Positions 1 to 8,785 of a stretch of 52,295 nucleotides of DNA are shown here, piece by piece (the first letter of the stretch is position 1; each line of letters begins with the position of its first letter). Where the stretch lies: NCBI GenBank assembly GCA_002683655.1, contig NYTS01000096.1, positions 1 through 52,295 of the forward strand. Reading direction: 5' to 3'. This DNA comes from Deltaproteobacteria bacterium (GTDB taxonomy: Bacteria > SAR324 > NAC60-12). The notes under the pieces are model-generated. The model ran no database searches. It saw only the letters and a list, made by a program, of their open reading frames with translations, and had not been told where the DNA came from. Position numbers and translations under genes: made by a program.

Positions 1-598
1 AGTTCCAGCAATGGAGTATGGCCGGTGTGTTTACGAAAATTTGGCAGCGAGGTCTGGCCGAATACGAGGAACTGCAAGGAATCTCCTAGGCTTGGCAAGC
101 GGCAGATAGTGCAAGCATCGAAGCACCACTGGCCAGAGAGCCCGCTGGTCCAAACCCGACGGATCGGGAAAAAGAAAGGCTCAAAACGACATGTTCTCGT
201 CGACAAGAATGGCATCCCGATCTCGCTACTCGTCAGTGCAGCCAACCCGCATGACAGCGTGGCTCTGGAGCCTTTACTTAAAGCAGTCGTCGTTTCACCG
301 ACGTCAGCAACGCAGCGGAACTTGGGCCTGGATGCAGGGTACGTCGGCAAAGAGGAAGTCGTCCAGTGCCATGGCTTCACTCCACACATCCGCCCACGAG
401 GGGCAGAGAAAAAAGAGATGGAGACCAATCCCAAGTTCAAGGCGCGAAGATGGGCCTTCGAGTTGACTCAACTCCTGGTTCAATCGTTTTCAAAAGTCGA
501 TTCCTAAGTATGAAGAAACTGACCGCTCCTACTAGGCTTTGACTAGCTTGGCTGCGGCAATGATCACTTTGAACAAGATCATGTCTATTTATGGATAA
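1..598 (+). pseudogene. Degenerate IS5-family transposase, left end outside window
   Basis: A DDE transposase of the IS5 type is readable only by changing frames. Frame 3 at the window edge reads FQQWSMAGVFTKIWQRGLAEYEEL up to a TAG at about 90, then continues ADSASIEAP...GPNPTDR. Frame 1 takes over with GKKKGSKRHVLVDKNG, ISLLVSAANPHD and LDAGYVG. A third stretch from about 506 gives KYEETDRSY, an in-frame TAG, then ALTSLAAAMITLNKIMSIYG and a TAA at 596-598. The order matches the family from N- to C-terminus, so this is one gene broken by at least two frame changes and two stops. The A-rich first shift site resembles the programmed frameshift of some IS5 members, but the added stops make it inactive. 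Terminal inverted repeats were not identified. Confidence 0.85.
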
Positions 599-769
599 TC
601 TCTAAATGTGAGGCGGTTCGGAGTTTGGATTGGTTTCACTAGGATAGTCACCGAAATATTCCTCAGACTCGAATTGAGACGAACTCATTTGACGGTTATA
701 GTCAGATCTGGGAAAGCCAATCAAACGGATCTCTATTGCATTCACTCGAAGGAATGAAAGGAAATTCAA

Positions 770-1387
770 ATGCTTACAGCCCAAGAGGCGCTGATGCGGT
801 TGCAGGAAGGCAACAAGCGTTTTGTGGAAGGACAATCAACCTATAATAACAATGACACACGCCGCCGAAATGAATTGGTGGATGGTCAAACGCCCTTTGC
901 CATCATTTTGGGTTGCTCAGATTCAAGAGTTCCAGCTGAGATTGTCTTCGATCAAGGACTTGGGGATCTATTTGTGATTCGAATCGCTGGAAATATTGTT
1001 GCCCCTTCCCAAATAGGGAGTATTGAGTTTGCGGTAGAGACCTTTCAGACTCCCTTGGTCGTCGTGCTAGGACATACACGCTGTGGGGCTGTCGCAGCGA
1101 CGTTAAATCAAATCCGTCAACCCCAAGCCAGTCGCTCTCAGCATCTGCGTTCGATTGTGGAGCGTATTCGTCCTGCAGTGGAACCCTTATCAGAAATTCG
1201 GACCGATCTCACTCACGAACACCTGCTTGAACGGGCAATCCGATCCAATGTAAGAATGTCTGTCAATCAGTTGCGACATGGATCTTCTTTCCTGGAAGAA
1301 ATTTATGATAGTGGTTCTCTTTGGATTGTCGGAGCCGAGTATTCCCTTGAAAGTGGACAAGTAGATTTTTTTGAGAGCCAACACTAA
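770..1387 (+). CDS. Beta-class carbonic anhydrase
   Basis: Zinc enzyme interconverting CO2 and bicarbonate, predicted cytosolic. The 205-aa protein has the usual bacterial length and the family zinc and catalytic residues: Cys49, Asp51 and Arg53 in the CSDSRVP motif, and His102 and Cys105 in the GHTRCGAV motif. No signal peptide is visible. The ATG at 770 is supported by an AAAGGA ribosome-binding site about seven bases upstream. It stands alone between a decayed transposon and an AT-rich gap, so context gives no pathway; supplying bicarbonate to carboxylases or pH balance are the usual roles. The family call is secure, the physiological role is inferred. Confidence 0.93.
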   Translation: MLTAQEALMRLQEGNKRFVEGQSTYNNNDTRRRNELVDGQTPFAIILGCSDSRVPAEIVFDQGLGDLFVIRIAGNIVAPSQIGSIEFAVETFQTPLVVVLGHTRCGAVAATLNQIRQPQASRSQHLRSIVERIRPAVEPLSEIRTDLTHEHLLERAIRSNVRMSVNQLRHGSSFLEEIYDSGSLWIVGAEYSLESGQVDFFESQH

Positions 1388-1763
1388 TTTATATTTGCTT
1401 CATTCGAATCATAATGAAATCCTTGAATTCGAATCATCGAGTCATTAAAGAAACTAATCTTTGTTGCGGATCTGAGAGTCTATGAAAAATAAATATTTTT
1501 TTTTAAAATAAGCCAATTACAAAAGAGATTTAATTTTAAATTCACCGTAAGAACTAATTTAGTATCTAAATGACAAAAATAACGCTCAATTCTATCATAA
1601 AAATAATTTAATTATTAAAAATTAAATTATAACGTTATAATATTAAAATATAATACAAAGATTCTGATAGATGGTAGAAACTCGTTTTGAGTCAAACAAT
1701 GCAAAGCCATTATAGTGGTATTTCGTTGTTTAATTGTTTTTTAATCGAAGAAAGGAAAAGGTC
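1388..1763. promoter_or_regulatory. AT-rich intergenic region upstream of the sulfated-sugar island
   Basis: This 376-bp gap has no credible gene. It contains an 11-bp direct repeat (ATTCGAATCAT at 1402-1412 and 1427-1437), then about 200 bp of extremely AT-rich DNA from 1490 that includes a perfect palindrome, and ends with the ribosome-binding site of the binding-protein gene. It most likely carries the promoter and operator of the transport operon. I could not fix -10 and -35 boxes because AT-rich DNA gives many weak matches. Confidence 0.5.
1626..1641. promoter_or_regulatory. Perfect 16-bp palindrome, candidate operator
   Basis: ATTATAACGTTATAAT is its own reverse complement and lies about 120 bp before the start of the binding-protein gene. 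The perfect two-fold symmetry around a central CG, in DNA where almost everything else is A or T, is what would be expected of a dimeric repressor site. No matching regulator is identified: the nearby LysR protein would normally prefer a T-N11-A type site. Chance palindromes are more common in AT-rich DNA, hence the low confidence. Confidence 0.3.
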
Positions 1764-3059
1764 ATGAAGAGACTTATTTCATTACTAGCAGTCTGTCTGT
1801 TGGCTTCAACTGCAACTGCTGCAAAATTAAATATGCTGATTAATCAGTCGCCATGGTTTGATGGATTTCGTAAAACGCTTGTCATGTATGAGGAGGAAAC
1901 GGGAGAAACTATTGAACTCGATGTGACACCCTATCCAGGAATGTCAGAAAAAATAAGGAATAGTATTAGATCACCAGAAGCCATATACGATATCGTCATT
2001 ACTTCGACTGAATTTATGGCTACTTATGCCAATAGTGGAGAATTTATTAATTTCAACGATATCGATCCAGATTTTAAATTAGATAGTGGAATCTGCGGTT
2101 ACCAAGACACTAGCTATTGGAATTATGAAACCAGATCATTTGATGCAAAGAATGGTGAGTTTATTGGTATTCCAGTAAATGGCAATGTACAGGTTCTATA
2201 CTATAGAAGAGACTTGTATGAAGAGAAGGGACTACAACCTCCAAAGACATGGGATGATTTGATTAAAAACGCAGCTGAATTTCACAATCCTCCAAGAATG
2301 TATGGAATGATTCAGAGATCGGAACGTGGTGCCGTAACCTATAATTTTGGTCCATACATGTTTAGCCACGGTGGCGCCGTTTACAAGGACCCTCAGAATG
2401 GAGATTTCAGTATCGTTTTCAACAGCGAAAACAATAGAAAAGCCTTGGAGAAGTATCTGGAAATCCGAGACAAAGTTGGCCATCCAAATGCTCACTCAAT
2501 TGGTCAAGGAGAGATGATTCAGTACTTACGAACGGGTAAAGCAGCTCATGCAATCGCTGTTATCGCAGCTTGGGGAGGAATGGATGATGAGGAAAAATCT
2601 GCTGTAATTGGTAAGATGGGTGCTGCCTTGATTCCAAGTGGGCCCAATGGGAGCGCAAGCAGTCTTGGACACTGGGAGGCACACATCCCAAAGAACGTGA
2701 AGCCAGAACATCAAAAGGCAGCTCTGAAATTTCTTAAATGGCTTGTAACAAAAGAAAATCAGATCAAATACACAGAAAATGGTGCTGTACCAGTAAGGTG
2801 TGATCTGATTTATTCTCCAATAGCGAAAGAAGATCGATTTAGATTCATTGAAGCTCTTAGACAAAACTCTGAAGTTGCTAAGTTTATTGCACCGACAGTA
2901 ACCGCAGTAGAGTCAACAGCCATTACGAATCTTTACCTGAATAAAATTGTTGCAGGTGAGATATCAATTGTTGATGGCTTGAATCAGGCAGCTGAAGAAT
3001 TACATAAAATAACTGCCGATAACGGTATGAAGACTGGAATGCTGCCCAAGCTCAAATAG
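1764..3059 (+). CDS. Sugar-type ABC transporter substrate-binding protein
   Basis: Periplasmic binding protein of the family 1 (UgpB/MalE-like) class that captures a solute for the two permeases downstream. The ATG at 1764 is chosen over an in-frame start at 1734 because it has a strong AAGGAAAAGG ribosome-binding site and begins a clean signal peptide (MKRLISLLAVCLLASTATAA, cleavage before KLNML). The mature protein of about 411 aa is normal for the family, with the open N-terminal lobe reading LNMLINQSPWFDGF and alternating aromatic residues typical of carbohydrate-binding clefts. It is 20 bp from the first permease. The adjoining sulfatases suggest a sulfated sugar or similar sulfate ester as ligand, which is inference. 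Base composition is markedly AT-rich, unlike the genes from 8.8 kb on. Confidence 0.88.
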   Translation: MKRLISLLAVCLLASTATAAKLNMLINQSPWFDGFRKTLVMYEEETGETIELDVTPYPGMSEKIRNSIRSPEAIYDIVITSTEFMATYANSGEFINFNDIDPDFKLDSGICGYQDTSYWNYETRSFDAKNGEFIGIPVNGNVQVLYYRRDLYEEKGLQPPKTWDDLIKNAAEFHNPPRMYGMIQRSERGAVTYNFGPYMFSHGGAVYKDPQNGDFSIVFNSENNRKALEKYLEIRDKVGHPNAHSIGQGEMIQYLRTGKAAHAIAVIAAWGGMDDEEKSAVIGKMGAALIPSGPNGSASSLGHWEAHIPKNVKPEHQKAALKFLKWLVTKENQIKYTENGAVPVRCDLIYSPIAKEDRFRFIEALRQNSEVAKFIAPTVTAVESTAITNLYLNKIVAGEISIVDGLNQAAEELHKITADNGMKTGMLPKLK

Positions 3060-3069
3060 TAAACAAACT

Positions 3070-3088
3070 AGGGCGGTTCATGCGCCCT
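3070..3088 (+). promoter_or_regulatory. Hairpin enclosing the permease ribosome-binding site and start codon
   Basis: AGGGCG at 3070-3075 pairs perfectly with CGCCCT at 3083-3088. The loop GTTCATG contains the first permease ATG at 3080, and the stem is its Shine-Dalgarno-like AGGGCGG. This is a GC-rich element in strongly AT-rich DNA. It could lower permease translation relative to the binding protein or protect the binding-protein message. If so strong that it blocks initiation, the in-frame ATG at 3101 could be used instead. Confidence 0.5.
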
Positions 3089-3991
3089 TTGAGTAAAACT
3101 ATGGAAAATCGTTTAAAAGAAACTGACAGGTATTGGAATGTTTTATCCCTAGCACCACTATGCTTACTTCTGTTTTTTCTAACAATCATCCCTCTGCTAA
3201 GCCTTATCTATACATCATTCTTCAAAGTTACATGGAGTGGTGGTTATTTATATGAAGGAGTTGGTTTTCAAAACTTCTTTGATTTAGTTGAGAATAAATT
3301 TTATATTCCTGGTGTTAAAAATACTATTCAGTTTGCTCTAATTACAGTCATAATTCAGATTTCAATTGCCTACGTAATTTCAATTGTTCTCAATAAAATT
3401 AAATATAGGATTATCTATCTATCGATTTTCATGCTGCCAATACTTTTGCCGCCAATTGTGATTGGCTCAATTTGGCGGTTGATGTATGGTTTTGATTTTG
3501 GACTTTTCAATTACTTACTTTCATACCTCGGAATAATGCCAATTGATTGGTTGGGAGATCCTAAAATTGCTTTCATATCTATTATTATTCTTGATATTTG
3601 GCACTGGACTCCTTTTTCAGTTATTTTGTTAATTACAGCCATTGAAGGAATTCCGAAAGACATACTTGAAGCAGGCTTAGTTGATGGAACAAACTTTCTG
3701 AAAGAGGCTTACTATCTAATCACTCCATTGATTATGCCTACAATTATTGTAGCGAGTCTCTTTAGATTTATAATGTCATTCAAAGTTTTCGATGAAATTT
3801 ATCTGCTAACTCAAGGTGGGCCTGGAACTGCTACGGAAGTTGTCAGCTTCTCTATTTATGAAACATATTTTGAGTCTGACAATATTGGTCTGGGTTCGGC
3901 AATGTCTGTAACCACTCTTATCTTAATTATTCTTATCATGTATGCTGTTCAGAAAATTTATATAAAGCTGAGATTGAACGCGCATGACTAG
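3080..3991 (+). CDS. ABC sugar transporter permease, MalF/UgpA-like
   Basis: Inner-membrane permease subunit for the binding protein just upstream. The 303-aa protein has about six hydrophobic segments and the cytoplasmic coupling (EAA) loop near residue 197, reading EAGLVDGTNFLKEAYYLITPLIMPT, with the conserved Glu, Asp and Gly; this loop docks the transporter ATPase. A start at 3101 (MENRLKETDRYW) is also possible because the ATG at 3080 sits in a hairpin loop. Its 3' end overlaps the second permease by 8 bases, so the two are translationally coupled. No ATP-binding subunit follows, so the ATPase must be encoded elsewhere or shared. The exact substrate cannot be read from the sequence. Confidence 0.9.
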   Translation: MRPLSKTMENRLKETDRYWNVLSLAPLCLLLFFLTIIPLLSLIYTSFFKVTWSGGYLYEGVGFQNFFDLVENKFYIPGVKNTIQFALITVIIQISIAYVISIVLNKIKYRIIYLSIFMLPILLPPIVIGSIWRLMYGFDFGLFNYLLSYLGIMPIDWLGDPKIAFISIIILDIWHWTPFSVILLITAIEGIPKDILEAGLVDGTNFLKEAYYLITPLIMPTIIVASLFRFIMSFKVFDEIYLLTQGGPGTATEVVSFSIYETYFESDNIGLGSAMSVTTLILIILIMYAVQKIYIKLRLNAHD

Positions 3992-4796
3992 ATTCTTATC
4001 ACATTCACTATTAGTGATTCTTTCATTCATTTTCTTGCTTCCATTTGGTTGGATTGCTAGCCTAGCGTTTAAACGCCAAATTGATATTCTCATGACTAAT
4101 ATTGTTTCACCTATTAGTTATGGGAATTTCATTAAATTGTTTGCATCGAAAGAATCTACATTTAGTAATGATATCCTAAATTCTTTATTTATTGGATTGA
4201 GTTCTACACTTATTGTGCTGATCGTATGCTCACTCGCGTCATTCACACTGACGCGATTAAAAATCGAAAAATGGGTGGGAATTATTATTTTTGGATGGTT
4301 GTTAGTGTTCCACATGATACCACCCATTACATTCATTGGCTCCTGGTTTGTTTTAGCAAATTCACTTGGTTTGTTTAATTCTTACAGTGCACTCATCATT
4401 GCTCATGCTACAATAAATTTACCATTAGGACTCTTTATCATTACTAACTATATGAAAGAGATTCCTCATGAAATTCAGGAAGCTGCAGTAATTGATGGCG
4501 CGTCCAATTATCAAACTTATTTTAAAATTTTTCTACCCTTGCTATTACCTGGTTTGTTCACAGCGGCAATAATTATTTTTCTCTTCAGCTGGAATGACTT
4601 CATGATATCTATCAACCTTTCTGCAAAAGCAACACAGACTGTCCCTGTTTCAGTAGCCACCTATGCTCAACAATACGAAGTAAGATATGGAGAAATGGCG
4701 GCAGGCTCACTGGTTTCATTAGTACCTGGGCTATTACTTACAATCTTTGCAAATCGCTATATTGTGAGAGGAATAACCGCTGGTTCTGTGAAATGA
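3984..4796 (+). CDS. ABC sugar transporter permease, MalG/UgpE-like
   Basis: Second membrane subunit of the same importer, 270 aa, close to the family norm of 270-280. Hydrophobic segments run through the protein and the EAA loop starts near residue 166 (EAAVIDGASNYQTYFKIFLPLLLPGL), with the canonical EAA and the invariant Gly. The start overlaps the preceding permease by 8 bases; the next gene, a sulfatase, begins 30 bases downstream behind its own AAAGGA site. This order (binding protein, MalF-like, MalG-like, sulfatase) indicates import followed by intracellular desulfation. Confidence 0.9.
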   Translation: MTRFLSHSLLVILSFIFLLPFGWIASLAFKRQIDILMTNIVSPISYGNFIKLFASKESTFSNDILNSLFIGLSSTLIVLIVCSLASFTLTRLKIEKWVGIIIFGWLLVFHMIPPITFIGSWFVLANSLGLFNSYSALIIAHATINLPLGLFIITNYMKEIPHEIQEAAVIDGASNYQTYFKIFLPLLLPGLFTAAIIIFLFSWNDFMISINLSAKATQTVPVSVATYAQQYEVRYGEMAAGSLVSLVPGLLLTIFANRYIVRGITAGSVK

Positions 4797-4826
4797 ATTT
4801 TAGCTTATCATTTAAAAGGATAGTCA

Positions 4827-6326
4827 ATGAAACTTGTCTTCATCTTGTTTGATTCACTTAATCGTCATCTCCTTTCTCCCTATGGTGGACAAATTAATAC
4901 ACCAAATTTTAAACGGCTTTCAGAGAAGGCTCAGACATTCAATAAACACTATGTTGGAAGTTTACCTTGTATGCCAGCTCGCCGGGATATGCATACTGGT
5001 CGGCTAAGTTTTTTACACAGAAGTTGGGGTCCGTTGGAGCCCTTTGATAACTCCTTTCCTGAAATTCTTTTCAAAAATAATGTCTACAGCCATTTAGTAA
5101 GCGATCATTATCACTATTGGGAAGATGGTGGCCTTACCTATCATAATCGCTATGACAGTTACGAATTCATTAGAGGGCAGGAGGGTGATGCATGGAAGGC
5201 AATGGTAAAGCCACCTTGGAAACGCCTGAAAGAGAAATATGACTCCAATCAGCTATCAACGGAGAATAGAAATTACTTTAGAAACAATATCATCAATAGA
5301 GAGTATTTACTCACAGATGAAGATTACCCATGTGTTCAATGCTTCAATCATGGAATTGAATTTCTAGAAAACAACCATGAAGCAGACAACTGGCTATTGC
5401 AGATTGAAACATTCGACCCACATGAACCTTTCACTGCACCAATGCGTTTTCGGAATAATTACCAAACCAATTGGAAAGGGGGAATTAGGGATTGGCCAAA
5501 ATATGGAAGAGTTGAGGAACTCGAAGACGAATATAACGAGCTAAGGTCAAATTATTTTGCACTCCTTGAATTATGTGATGAGCAACTGGGTCGTGTTTTA
5601 GATTATTTTGATCAAAATGATCTTTGGGCTGACACCGGCTTAGTGGTAACTACAGATCATGGGTTTTTACTAGGTGAGCACGATTTCTGGGCTAAAAACA
5701 GAATGAATATGTACCAGGAAATCGTCAACATTCCCTTCTTCCTCTACCATCCAAATCAAAATCAATCACAAGAGTGTAATTCACTGACACAGACGATCGA
5801 TATCTGTCCTACGATTTTAGACTTTTTTGGGGTTGATCCTCCATCGGAGTGTCAGGGTCAATCTTTACTCAGAGTCGATGCAGAGAGCTTCAATCATCGA
5901 GAAGCTCTGATTTATGGATATTTTGGTGGTGCTGTGAATGTAACTAATGGAGAGTATACCTACCACAGATATCCTTTTGACTTGATGCAACAGGAAATTT
6001 TTCAATACACCTTAATGCCAACTCATATTCGTCAACATTTTTCAGTTGATGAATTACAGCACGCAATGTTGAACGAGCCATTTGACTTCTCCAAAGGAGT
6101 ACCCTTACTAAAAGTTCCTGTAGTTCAACGTTCTCCAATTCATCAGTATTATGGTCCCGGCTGCATGATAGAGAATGATACTAGACTCTATAATATTATT
6201 GATGATCCAAAACAGCAAACGATGATCAAAGATTCGAAAACTGAATCAACGATGACTGAGTATATTTCTCAATTGATGAAATGGAATCAAGCGCCACCAG
6301 AAGCCTTTACTAGACTACAGATCTGA
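4827..6326 (+). CDS. Sulfatase, formylglycine-dependent, cytosolic
   Basis: Alkaline-phosphatase-superfamily sulfatase that hydrolyses a sulfate ester. The 499-aa sequence has the signature C-x-P-x-R (Cys48-Met-Pro50-Ala-Arg52); Cys48 would be converted to formylglycine by an FGE- or anSME-type enzyme not present in the window. The N-terminal metal-binding Asp is Asp9 (FDSLNRH) and the second metal motif is TTDHGFLLGEHDFW. There is no signal peptide: the catalytic strand starts at residue 3, so the enzyme should act in the cytoplasm on imported substrate. An AAAGGA site precedes the ATG. The last 12 bases overlap the convergent LysR gene. Substrate unknown; phosphonate or phosphodiester hydrolases share the fold, but the Cys motif favours a sulfatase. 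Confidence 0.88.
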   Translation: MKLVFILFDSLNRHLLSPYGGQINTPNFKRLSEKAQTFNKHYVGSLPCMPARRDMHTGRLSFLHRSWGPLEPFDNSFPEILFKNNVYSHLVSDHYHYWEDGGLTYHNRYDSYEFIRGQEGDAWKAMVKPPWKRLKEKYDSNQLSTENRNYFRNNIINREYLLTDEDYPCVQCFNHGIEFLENNHEADNWLLQIETFDPHEPFTAPMRFRNNYQTNWKGGIRDWPKYGRVEELEDEYNELRSNYFALLELCDEQLGRVLDYFDQNDLWADTGLVVTTDHGFLLGEHDFWAKNRMNMYQEIVNIPFFLYHPNQNQSQECNSLTQTIDICPTILDFFGVDPPSECQGQSLLRVDAESFNHREALIYGYFGGAVNVTNGEYTYHRYPFDLMQQEIFQYTLMPTHIRQHFSVDELQHAMLNEPFDFSKGVPLLKVPVVQRSPIHQYYGPGCMIENDTRLYNIIDDPKQQTMIKDSKTESTMTEYISQLMKWNQAPPEAFTRLQI

Positions 6327-7226
6327 ATCTCTGAGTTGTTCGGCAGAAGAGACGATATTTTCGTAGAGGTGAGCCACACTACGATTTGTTAAAGTTGATT
6401 CTTTAAACAGAACACCGGTTGTATAACTGATTAGAGGCTCAACCTTAACAGGATAAATTTCATGGCTCTGCAAAATCTTTTTCATCATCGAAGGTAGTCT
6501 GAGGATGTATTCGCCCTGAACCGTCAATTGAATACCCAAATAGATTGATGTGGTTTCCAGAGCATATACTGGATTTTGAATTTGATTTCTTATGCAAAAT
6601 TCTTTGACACCATTATTGTCGTAAGTTTCGTTGCCCCAAGAAATCCACTGATACTTTGTTAAGTCCTTCACTGGTTTTTCGCTTTTGAAAATTGGATGAG
6701 ACTTATGGGCGTAAACAATTTGTGAGAGCGGAAGCAATCCACGATAGCGCACTGGCTTTTGGATTTTTTGATAATTAGGTTCAGCTCCTAATATGAGCGT
6801 GATTTCATCTTTAATTAATTTATCACGCAGCGTTGTAACAGATCCGTATTTTATATTTATAAAGACATGATTATTGTTTCTTTGATATTCCGCAAGAATT
6901 TTTGGGAGTAACACTGTACTCCAAGCATGGCCCGCTCCAATCGTAATTTGATTCCTATTTTTAATTTCTTTCAATCTTTTGATTTCAACCAGGGCCTTGC
7001 CTTCTTCTTCTAGCAATTTTAACGCATGCTCATATAAAATTTCACCTTCTGGTGTTAAGTTCACTCCACGTATTGATCGTTCAAAAAGTTGGACACCAAG
7101 TTCATACTCTAGGTTTTGAAGTGTTTTACTGACGGATGGTTGTGAAATATTTAAACGTTGTGACGCACTGTTTATACTTTTGCTCTCAACAACAGCAATA
7201 AACTGCCTAATTTCTCTTGATAGCAT
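6315..7226 (-). CDS. LysR-family transcriptional regulator
   Basis: DNA-binding regulator, probably of the flanking sulfatase genes. The ATG at 7226 gives a standard LysR N-terminus (MLSREIRQFIAVVESKSINSASQRLNISQPSVSKTLQNLEYELGVQLFER, residues 1-50) with the winged helix-turn-helix, followed by the linker helix and a C-terminal effector domain, 303 aa in all. The frame stays open to 7283, but that longer start would overlap the divergent sulfatase and add 19 residues not usual in the family. Only 21 bases separate its start from the second sulfatase's start, so that gene's promoter must lie inside the regulator's coding region or overlap it. Autoregulation by a shared site is the usual arrangement for LysR proteins. 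Confidence 0.9.
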   Translation of the reverse strand: MLSREIRQFIAVVESKSINSASQRLNISQPSVSKTLQNLEYELGVQLFERSIRGVNLTPEGEILYEHALKLLEEEGKALVEIKRLKEIKNRNQITIGAGHAWSTVLLPKILAEYQRNNNHVFINIKYGSVTTLRDKLIKDEITLILGAEPNYQKIQKPVRYRGLLPLSQIVYAHKSHPIFKSEKPVKDLTKYQWISWGNETYDNNGVKEFCIRNQIQNPVYALETTSIYLGIQLTVQGEYILRLPSMMKKILQSHEIYPVKVEPLISYTTGVLFKESTLTNRSVAHLYENIVSSAEQLRDSDL

Positions 7227-7247
7227 TATTTCTAAGAATAAAAATTT

Positions 7248-8615
7248 ATGAAAAACACTATTGTTTTTTTCACTGATCAGCAAAGAGGAGATACTCTCGG
7301 AGCTAATGGCAACCCATCAGGTTTGACTCCCAATCTAGATTATTATGGAGCCAAAGGGATCAATTTTCGAAATGCATTTACACCTCAACCTGTATGCGGT
7401 CCAGCTCGATCTGTGATGCAAACTGGAAAATTTGCAACGAAAACAGGTTGTTTCCGCAATAAAATTCCTCTAGATCTATCCGAATGGACAATCGCTAAAA
7501 CTCTAGAGGCAAATCATATCCAAACAGCATATTTTGGTAAGTGGCATCTTGGTAATCCAGACTCATTTGGAAGTGTAATCAAACCAGAAAGAGGCGGCTA
7601 TGAGTTTTGGCTTGCTGCCAACCTCCTTGAGTTCGTTTCCAATTCCTATGACACACGCCTGTACGATTCCAATAATGAAGAAGTTCGTTTACCCGGATAC
7701 CGTATTGATGCAGTTGTAGATGCCGCGATTCGTTATGTCTATGAGAATCAAAACAAACCATTTTTTATCTTCATTTCCTTGCTTGAGCCACATCATCAAA
7801 ATCATCTTGATAATTATCCGGCCCCTCATGGATATGAAGAAAGATATCGAAATTCCTGGATTCCCTTGGATTTGCAAGCTCTAAGTGGTTCTACCTACAT
7901 GCATCTGCCTGGATATTACGGAATGATCAAACGGATTGATGAAGCATATGGTCGTTTGATTGATGCACTAGCCAGTTTGAATCTGTTTGAATCCACCAAC
8001 GTGATCTTTACTTCAGATCATGGCAACCAATTCAAGACCCGAAATGATGAATACAAGAGGACTCCCCATGATAGTGCTACTCACATTCCACTAGTTTTCA
8101 CAGGCGGAGATTTTCTGATTTCTCGCACTGTCAGACAAATCGTAAGCTTAGTTGATATTGTTCCAACAATTCTCGACCTTCATCAATTAAATATTCCTGA
8201 AGATCTTCATGGTAAATCACTGCTGCCACTGTGCTACGAGACACATCCAAGCTGGAATAATGCCGCCTTGATTCAAATCAGCGAAACTCAGATAGGCCGT
8301 GCCGTTCGGACAGAAAAGTGGCTATACGGTGTAACTGGTAATGGAGATCCTTGGAGCGACAGCGCGGCAAGTCTATATACAGGAACTTACCTGTATGATC
8401 TACAGGCAGATTCGGCCCAGCTACACAATCTCATTAACTATCGCTCTCACATTTCAGTGCAGCAGGAGCTCAGATTACTGCTGAAAGAACTGATGATTCA
8501 GGCTGATGAAGCTGACTTTGAAATTGAGATCACGGATTCTGATCAAGAATACAACCAGCTGAAGTCAGAAAATACTTTCCCTTATTTTCCTGAATATCTG
8601 GTTGATTTTCGTTGA
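7248..8615 (+). CDS. Second sulfatase, formylglycine-dependent, cytosolic
   Basis: A 455-aa sulfatase distinct from the one upstream. Signature residues are Cys50-Gly-Pro52-Ala-Arg54 within PVCGPARSVMQTGKFATKTG, the metal-binding Asp10-Gln11 (FFTDQQRGDT), the YFGKWHLG motif typical of arylsulfatase-type enzymes, and TSDHGNQFKTRN for the second metal-binding part. No signal peptide precedes the first catalytic strand, so it is expected in the cytosol. It is transcribed divergently from the LysR gene 21 bases away. Two different cytosolic sulfatases flanking one regulator suggest removal of two sulfates, or of one sulfate from two related substrates; this is inference. Confidence 0.88.
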   Translation: MKNTIVFFTDQQRGDTLGANGNPSGLTPNLDYYGAKGINFRNAFTPQPVCGPARSVMQTGKFATKTGCFRNKIPLDLSEWTIAKTLEANHIQTAYFGKWHLGNPDSFGSVIKPERGGYEFWLAANLLEFVSNSYDTRLYDSNNEEVRLPGYRIDAVVDAAIRYVYENQNKPFFIFISLLEPHHQNHLDNYPAPHGYEERYRNSWIPLDLQALSGSTYMHLPGYYGMIKRIDEAYGRLIDALASLNLFESTNVIFTSDHGNQFKTRNDEYKRTPHDSATHIPLVFTGGDFLISRTVRQIVSLVDIVPTILDLHQLNIPEDLHGKSLLPLCYETHPSWNNAALIQISETQIGRAVRTEKWLYGVTGNGDPWSDSAASLYTGTYLYDLQADSAQLHNLINYRSHISVQQELRLLLKELMIQADEADFEIEITDSDQEYNQLKSENTFPYFPEYLVDFR

Positions 8616-8785
8616 ATAAATGCATTTGAATGTTGCCATTTTCTTTCTCCATAATTCTTCCAAAGCCTCTTGGAGTGTAACGAATTCCTTGATTTGATTC
8701 TTCTGAGAATTGAGCTACCCTCCTTTGATATTTTTTCAAGCAGACTTCCAGCTACTCATCCAACCTTTTCGTGTTTCATAGACAA

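Noticed and set aside
60-200. Programmed frameshift in an active IS5 element
   Set aside because: The A-rich site is suggestive, but additional stop codons upstream and near 528 show the element is inactive.
602-835. Minus-strand 77-codon frame overlapping the carbonic anhydrase start
   Set aside because: No recognisable sequence, overlaps a certain gene and its ribosome-binding site; treated as a chance frame.
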